A stretch of DNA of 64,000 nucleotides from a bacterium (GTDB lineage: Bacteria; Planctomycetota; UBA1135; UBA2386), in contig JAUILN010000012.1 in the NCBI GenBank assembly GCA_030432695.1, positions 1-64,000 of the forward strand, read 5' to 3'. Below, one piece after another: positions 60,066 through 64,000 of the stretch (its first letter is position 1; every line of letters starts with the position of its first letter). The notes below the pieces were generated by a model, which saw only the letters and a program-made list of their open reading frames with translations, was not told the DNA's origin and searched no databases. A program made the position numbers and the translations under genes.

Positions 60066-60848
60066 ATGACGGACACACCCTCGCGTCCGAGCCTCGTCGG
60101 CCCCCGAACACTCCTCGCCGTCGCCGTGCTCGCCGTTCCCGCCCTCCTCTGGTTCCTGCTGCGGGACACGTCTCCCGCCTGGATGAAGGAAGCCCGTGCC
60201 GAGGTCGCCGCCGCCTGTGAGCGGCTCGCCGCGGACCCACACGATGCCGACGCGCGACGCCAGCGCGCACTCGCCCGCGAGAACCTGGGGGACTACGACG
60301 CGGCGCTGGAAGACTGGGACGGCCTGCTCGCCGCAGACCCCGAACACTCGGCAGATCATCGGGGTCGGGCCTGGACCCTCTACCTGGCCGAACGAGACAC
60401 CGAGGCGTTCCGGGCCATCGACCGCGCGGTCGCCCTCGACGATCAGGACCCCGAGAACCACGTGATCCTCGGCAAGATGCTGCTCTGCCAGGCGCAGTAT
60501 CCCCAGGCGCTCGAAGCCGGTCGGCGCGCGTTGGCACTCGACGAGGAAGGTGCCGGCAGTTCGGTCGTGGGGCAGGCGCTCGCCAGGCTCGGTCGCGACG
60601 ACGAGGCCCTGGCGCAGCTCGATCGCGCGGTCCGCGTCGAGCCCTGGAACTGCTTCGTGCACACCGCGCGGGGTGAGGTCTTGTTCCGCGGTGGCCGGAT
60701 CCACGAGTCGCTCGATGCCTTCGATCGAGCGCTCGAGATCGATCCGGAGTGCAGCGAGGCGCTGATGGGCTGGGAGATGGCCAACGCCGCGAGTCTCACC
60801 GCCCAGGTGTTCCAGGGTGCGACCAGCTTCCTGGAGGCGAACCGATGA
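60066..60848 (+). CDS. Membrane-anchored TPR protein
   Basis: A 260-residue protein with one N-terminal membrane span (LLAVAVLAVPALLWFLL) and then about six TPR units: DADARRQRALARENLGDYDA, PEHSADHRGRAWTLYLAERD, PENHVILGKMLLCQAQYPQA, GSSVVGQALARLGRDDEALA and NCFVHTARGEVLFRGGRIHE. TPRs mediate protein-protein contacts; the partner is unknown. Its stop overlaps the next ATG (ATGA at 60845-60848), so the two proteins are coupled and probably act together in the membrane. The operon is flanked by IS91-type repeats. Confidence 0.85.
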   Translation: MTDTPSRPSLVGPRTLLAVAVLAVPALLWFLLRDTSPAWMKEARAEVAAACERLAADPHDADARRQRALARENLGDYDAALEDWDGLLAADPEHSADHRGRAWTLYLAERDTEAFRAIDRAVALDDQDPENHVILGKMLLCQAQYPQALEAGRRALALDEEGAGSSVVGQALARLGRDDEALAQLDRAVRVEPWNCFVHTARGEVLFRGGRIHESLDAFDRALEIDPECSEALMGWEMANAASLTAQVFQGATSFLEANR

Positions 60849-61693
60849 AGTCCTCGAACGACCGCTACTCGGCCGTCGCCTGGTTGGTCCTGGGATACGG
60901 CATCGCCCGGTTGATCTCCGACGGCGAGCTCGGCTTCCTCAGCGGGCTCGAAGCCCTGGCCTTCACCGCGGCCGGTCTGGCGCTGGTCCGCGGTTTCCTC
61001 CCGCTGCTGTTCCTGCGCGTGCTGCTGGTCGGGTCGATCGCGGGCCTGGTCGACACCTCCAGCTACCTCCTCGAGGCGGAGGGGCCGCTGGTGTGGATCG
61101 GCAATGCGCCGTACCTGGTGGTCGAGTTCGCCGGCCTGTTGGTCGGAGCCGCTGCATTCCGGGAGACCGCGCCGCTGGTCGGCCGCGTCGCGCCGGGCCT
61201 GCTGGCCGCCATCGACTCCGGCTCGCTGACCCGATCGTTCGCCGACGATCGGCGGGTCGGGATGCAGGCTCCGGTCCGCGTCGTCCTGGTCCTCGCCGCC
61301 TGTTTCGCGGTCCTCCACCTGGCCTTCGCGGTCGGGATCGCCAGCCTCGGCGAGGTGGTCGGCGCGTTCGCCGGAACCCGCGCTTCGTCGGGGCTGCTGG
61401 GCTTCGCGCTGCCGCCGTCGCTGGCGCTCCTGGTCGAGGACCTGCTGTTCCTCGTCGCCGCCGCGGTCACTCTGCGTGGCGTTTCCTTCGGCCGTCCGCT
61501 CCTGCTCGGCCTCGCCTCGCTCCACGCCGTCGAGTGGTTCCTGGCGGTCGCCGGCCTCCAGGTGCTGAGCGTCTACTCGGTGCTGGCGCTGTTCACCTGG
61601 TCCTGGGTCGTCGTCCGCCTGCGACCCGGTGGGTTGGCGGTTCCCGATTCCGAGCAGGACGCATTGGAGGTGCCGGCCACGCTCGTCGATTGA
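60845..61693 (+). CDS. Hypothetical polytopic membrane protein
   Basis: A 282-residue protein with about seven or eight hydrophobic helices (AVAWLVLGYGIARLI, GFLPLLFLRVLLVGSIAGLV, YLVVEFAGLLVGAAAF, VRVVLVLAACFAVLHLAFAV, LLVEDLLFLVAAAVTL, VEWFLAVAGLQVLSVYSVLA). No family was recognised. The start overlaps the TPR protein stop by 4 bp, so the two form a translationally coupled pair. The gene ends 62 bp before the right IS91-type repeat. Confidence 0.75.
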   Translation: MKSSNDRYSAVAWLVLGYGIARLISDGELGFLSGLEALAFTAAGLALVRGFLPLLFLRVLLVGSIAGLVDTSSYLLEAEGPLVWIGNAPYLVVEFAGLLVGAAAFRETAPLVGRVAPGLLAAIDSGSLTRSFADDRRVGMQAPVRVVLVLAACFAVLHLAFAVGIASLGEVVGAFAGTRASSGLLGFALPPSLALLVEDLLFLVAAAVTLRGVSFGRPLLLGLASLHAVEWFLAVAGLQVLSVYSVLALFTWSWVVVRLRPGGLAVPDSEQDALEVPATLVD

Positions 61694-61755
61694 GCGCGGT
61701 TCGGGTCCGCTCATTGGCGGCGACGCAGCAGCGACGAGCGGGGCGATGCGGCCGC

Positions 61756-61867
61756 GCCGCTGTCAACGGCACGCCCGCCGCCGGAAGCCCCGGGCCTGTA
61801 GGGCGGAGTGAGCTGAGTGCGCTGAGCGGGGCTGGGCTCCAGTTCGCGGCTCGTGCTTCCTACGCTC
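61756..61867 (+). repeat. IS91-type terminal sequence, right copy
   Basis: A 112-bp copy running from GCCGCTGTCAACGGCACGCC to CCTACGCTC, nearly identical to the two halves of the left copy (59530-59609 and 59749-59789) without the 149-bp insert. It lies in the same orientation, and the two copies bracket the TPR/membrane-protein operon. Confidence 0.85.
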
Positions 61868-61883
61868 CTCCTCGCAGAGGGTG

Positions 61884-61972
61884 CTGTGGTGGTCGGGCTG
61901 TGGGCTGCGCGCCCTGGACCAGGCGGCCGACGCGCTGCCCGAAGCCGACCGCCACGCGCCGTGGCTGGTGGA
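61884..61972 (+). pseudogene. Duplicated C-terminal fragment of the 56.8-58.9 kb gene
   Basis: Plus-strand translation gives LWWSGCGLRALDQAADALPE and then HAPWLVDR, matching LWWSGCGLRALDQAADALPE...HAPWLVNR near the C-terminus of the protein encoded at 56801-58864 (DNA at about 58680-58775). Only about 30 residues are present, with no start. The fragment abuts the right IS91-type repeat, while the intact gene abuts the transposase remnant at the left copy. This is the expected scar of rolling-circle or recombinational duplication. Confidence 0.85.
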
Positions 61973-61985
61973 CCGCACCCCTCGA

Positions 61986-62975
61986 TCAACCGTCGAACCG
62001 GACCACCATGCCGCGGTCGCTGCTCACCGTCCCGCTCGGGAAGGTCGAGCTGTAGGACTGCACCATCGACATCTGCGGTGCCTGGGTCTTCGGTCCTGGC
62101 GGGAAGCGAACCTCGAGGCCGCGCGTGATCACGCCACCGAGTCCCGTCGGGTAGAGGCCCTGTGCGGTGAACCGGCCGAGCGCCCAGGCCGGGTCCCAGG
62201 TCGCGGAGACGTTGCTGTGGAACTGGCCGTTGGCGTCGAACAGCCCACCGAGGTTGATCTGCGCGTCGGTGTGGATCCTGCCGACGCAACTGGGCGTGTT
62301 GAACGGCAGCCGCGGATCGCTGAAGCCGAGCGCCACCGCGCACGGCGTGCGGTAGAGGTTGCGACCGCCCTGCAGCAGGAAGTCGAGGATGCAGAGGTTG
62401 CTACCCTGGGCATCGGCGAGCACGCCCTCGATCTGCGGGTCGACGGTGCTGATACAGGTGCTCGGCCCCTTGGACGCCACCGCGAAGGTCGTCGCGCCGA
62501 CGAAGCCGCGGCCCGGCACCGCGAACTCGCTGCGGTAGCCCTCGGTGAAGTAGCTGGTGCGGGTGTAGCAGAGCGCCTCCCAGCCGAGCGGGTGGGTGCC
62601 GCTGTGCACTTGGCGCGCGTCGAGCGGTGACTGCAGGTCGAACGGTCCCACCAACGACAGGGCCTCTCCGGTGCGCTGCGGGAGGTTGAGCGCGCGGCGG
62701 GCCATCGCCAGGGTCGGCGTCGTCACCCAGTTCTGCGCGTAGGTGTCGCTCACCGCGGTGTGCGGCACGGCATCGCCGAGGAACAGCTCCAGGTCGACGG
62801 TCTGCGCCGCGCCCTCGCGCCGCCCGTTGCGCTGCCAGGCGCGCAGCGACAGACCGTCATGGGTCGGGTGGTTGCGGTGGTAGGGCGGCGAGATGTAGCT
62901 GGTCTGCGCGACGGCGGCCCCCGCAAGGAACGCCAGTGACGATCCGGTGAAGAAGAGACGCGAGAGACTCTTCGC
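61986..62975 (-). CDS. Hypothetical secreted protein; N-terminal start unclear
   Basis: A secreted protein of about 325 residues, not assigned to a family. The frame open to the TGA at 61986 encodes a beta-rich protein (NLPQRTGEALSLVGPFDLQS, CYTRTSYFTEGYRSEFAVPG, TGLGGVITRGLEVRFPPGPK). The first canonical start in this frame is a GTG at 62768. The same frame continues upstream through TSYISPPYHRNHPTHDGLSL and a convincing signal peptide, LSRLFFTGSSLAFLAGAAVA, at about 62905-62965. No ATG, GTG or TTG precedes that signal in frame. A GTG at 63040 overlaps the previous stop (GTGA) in the neighbouring frame. So either a frameshift or an unusual start is involved. Confidence 0.65.
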   Translation of the reverse strand, partial: AKSLSRLFFTGSSLAFLAGAAVAQTSYISPPYHRNHPTHDGLSLRAWQRNGRREGAAQTVDLELFLGDAVPHTAVSDTYAQNWVTTPTLAMARRALNLPQRTGEALSLVGPFDLQSPLDARQVHSGTHPLGWEALCYTRTSYFTEGYRSEFAVPGRGFVGATTFAVASKGPSTCISTVDPQIEGVLADAQGSNLCILDFLLQGGRNLYRTPCAVALGFSDPRLPFNTPSCVGRIHTDAQINLGGLFDANGQFHSNVSATWDPAWALGRFTAQGLYPTGLGGVITRGLEVRFPPGPKTQAPQMSMVQSYSSTFPSGTVSSDRGMVVRFDG

Positions 62976-63036
62976 CCGAGCCGATCCCGCTCCCCGTTCT
63001 GGTGACGGCGACCGGTCCCGGATCGGGCCCCTTCGA

Positions 63037-63813
63037 TCACGCCACCCGCCGGAACGGCCGCAGCAGGTTGGTCACGTTGCCGAGCCCCCGACCGGTCCGC
63101 GAGCCGTGCCAGCAGAACGCGCGGCCGTCGACCATCAGGACCGGCACGTCGGGACCGAACACCCGGTCGCGCAGGATCTGCCGCCGGTGCTCGGCGTTGA
63201 ACGCGAACGGCTCGGAGGGGAGCAGCACCAGGTCGGGCTTCAGGTTGCGCAGCTCGGTCTGAGGGATGACCGGGTAGCGCGCCTCGCGATGACCGCAGAC
63301 GTTGTGGGCACCGGCCCGCGCCAGCACGTCGTGCACGTAGGTGTCACGGTTCACCCCGATCCAGGGCTGCCGCCAGATCGGATAGAAGACGCGGACCGGA
63401 GAACGGCCGAGCGACAGCACCTCGGCGCGCGCGATCTGCGCCTCGATCTCCAGCAGGAGTGCCTCGGTCTCCTCGAACACGCCGAGTCGGAAGCCGACCT
63501 CGCGGACCGCGCTGGCCGCTTCGGGCACGGTGCGCGGCATCGACTCGAACACGTCGAATCGGTCACGCAGCCAACTGATGTCCTCGGCCCGATTCTCCTC
63601 GCCGTTGACCAGGACCAGGTCGGGTTCGAACGACGCGATCTGCTCGAGGTCGGGGTTCTTGGTGCCGCCGACCCGCGGGACGAAGCGCAGCTCCTCCTCG
63701 GGTTCGGTGCAGAAGCGGGTCACGGCGACCAGACGGCCGGACACGCCGAGCTCGCAGACCGTCTCGGTCAGGCTCGGCACGAGGGAGATGACTCTGCGGG
63801 CGGGATCGGCCAT
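63037..63813 (-). CDS. BtuF-like helical-backbone metal receptor (substrate-binding) protein
   Basis: A 258-residue protein of the class III periplasmic-binding fold. RRVISLVPSLTETVCELGVS (6-25) is the BtuF-type opening, followed by VPRVGGTKNPDLEQIASFEP and DLVLVNGEEN, a long backbone helix, then WIGVNRDTYVHDVLARAGAH and LKPDLVLLPSEPFAF. It would bind cobalamin or another metal chelate. It has no signal peptide or lipobox, so it is cytoplasmic as written, unlike BtuF. Stand-alone proteins of this kind occur in many bacteria. The frame ends in a GTGA overlap with a possible start of the next gene. Confidence 0.88.
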   Translation of the reverse strand: MADPARRVISLVPSLTETVCELGVSGRLVAVTRFCTEPEEELRFVPRVGGTKNPDLEQIASFEPDLVLVNGEENRAEDISWLRDRFDVFESMPRTVPEAASAVREVGFRLGVFEETEALLLEIEAQIARAEVLSLGRSPVRVFYPIWRQPWIGVNRDTYVHDVLARAGAHNVCGHREARYPVIPQTELRNLKPDLVLLPSEPFAFNAEHRRQILRDRVFGPDVPVLMVDGRAFCWHGSRTGRGLGNVTNLLRPFRRVA

Positions 63814-63989
63814 GGTGCAACGCGGGGGAGGGCGGCCGGTCGGCCACGGGCGACCCGGCGGGGAACACTACCCCGGTTCTGCCGCGCCGGCCGGCCGAGG
63901 GACGCGAGGTCTCGATCCGAGCCCCGCCCGCAAGCCATAACCTCCTTCGAGGCAGAATCTAACGGACGTCACCGCAGGAGCCCCGCGGC
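63814..63989. promoter_or_regulatory. Divergent promoter region at right edge
   Basis: 176 bp upstream of the BtuF-like gene and of a possible plus-strand gene. A less GC-rich patch (CATAACCTCCTTCGAGGC, then AGAATCTAACG) at 63935-63965 is a reasonable promoter position. It includes a small CCTC/GAGG hairpin. Confidence 0.3.
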
Positions 63990-64000
63990 ATGCTCGGCGA
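63990..64000 (+). CDS. Possible start of a gene continuing beyond the window
   Basis: An ATG at 63990 lies 9 bp after AGGAG (63976-63980), better than most ribosome sites in this window. Only three codons (M-L-G) are visible, so the product is unknown. Confidence 0.3.

Overview
This is a very GC-rich (about 70 percent G+C by eye) chromosomal window that looks planctomycetal. The indications are many ECF sigma factors paired with Ser/Thr kinases or anti-sigma factors, large secreted proteins built from ELWxxDGT, FG-GAP/UnbV, BNR and WDG-type repeats, signal peptides ending in Ala-Gln, DUF1570-like and CocE-type secreted enzymes, and sparse Shine-Dalgarno sites. The exact lineage is inference; no rRNA or tRNA gene was recognised.

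Layout. 1-343 is the 5' end of a group II intron on the minus strand, inserted in an intergenic palindromic repeat that recurs near 5.6, 11.7 and 13.7 kb. 0.5-8.5 kb carries signalling genes: a TPR receptor kinase divergent from an ECF sigma factor, a secreted alpha/beta hydrolase, and an ECF sigma factor fused to a membrane span and a long extracytoplasmic tail. 8.7-17.8 kb encodes secreted repeat proteins and a tiny lipoprotein. 17.8-20.8 kb is a three-gene aminophosphonate operon (FAD oxidoreductase, PhnZ-like HD oxygenase, PhnW).

21-31 kb is mostly metabolic: DUF2203, Dabb, malate dehydrogenase, TauE/SafE, SDR, SLC13 permease, GmhA, glutamine synthetase and an AGXT-type aminotransferase. 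31.3-32.8 kb holds a FliK-like/FhlB-like pair. 34-36.5 kb is a sigma, anti-sigma/TPR and secreted-protein operon. 36.7-41.6 kb contains queG, a 61-residue zinc-ribbon protein, thiE, a methyltransferase and a degenerate gluzincin. 41.6-54.8 kb is a minus-strand run: a kinase with TPRs, a sortilin-like BNR protein, a lipoprotein, a WDG-repeat surface protein, a transglutaminase and a CocE hydrolase.

55-56.7 kb encodes a GGDEF-EAL protein whose membrane sensor carries all five classic ethylene-receptor ligand-site residues in register. 58.9-62 kb is a graveyard of an IS91-like rolling-circle element with duplicated host-gene fragments around a TPR/membrane-protein operon. The window ends with a secreted protein whose start is unclear and a BtuF-like binding protein.

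The strongest points for follow-up are the putative ethylene-sensing c-di-GMP enzyme, the intron/palindrome insertion, the membrane-tethered sigma factor, the IS91 duplication scar and the shared C-terminal domain of the surface proteins, which also survives as a frameshifted remnant.
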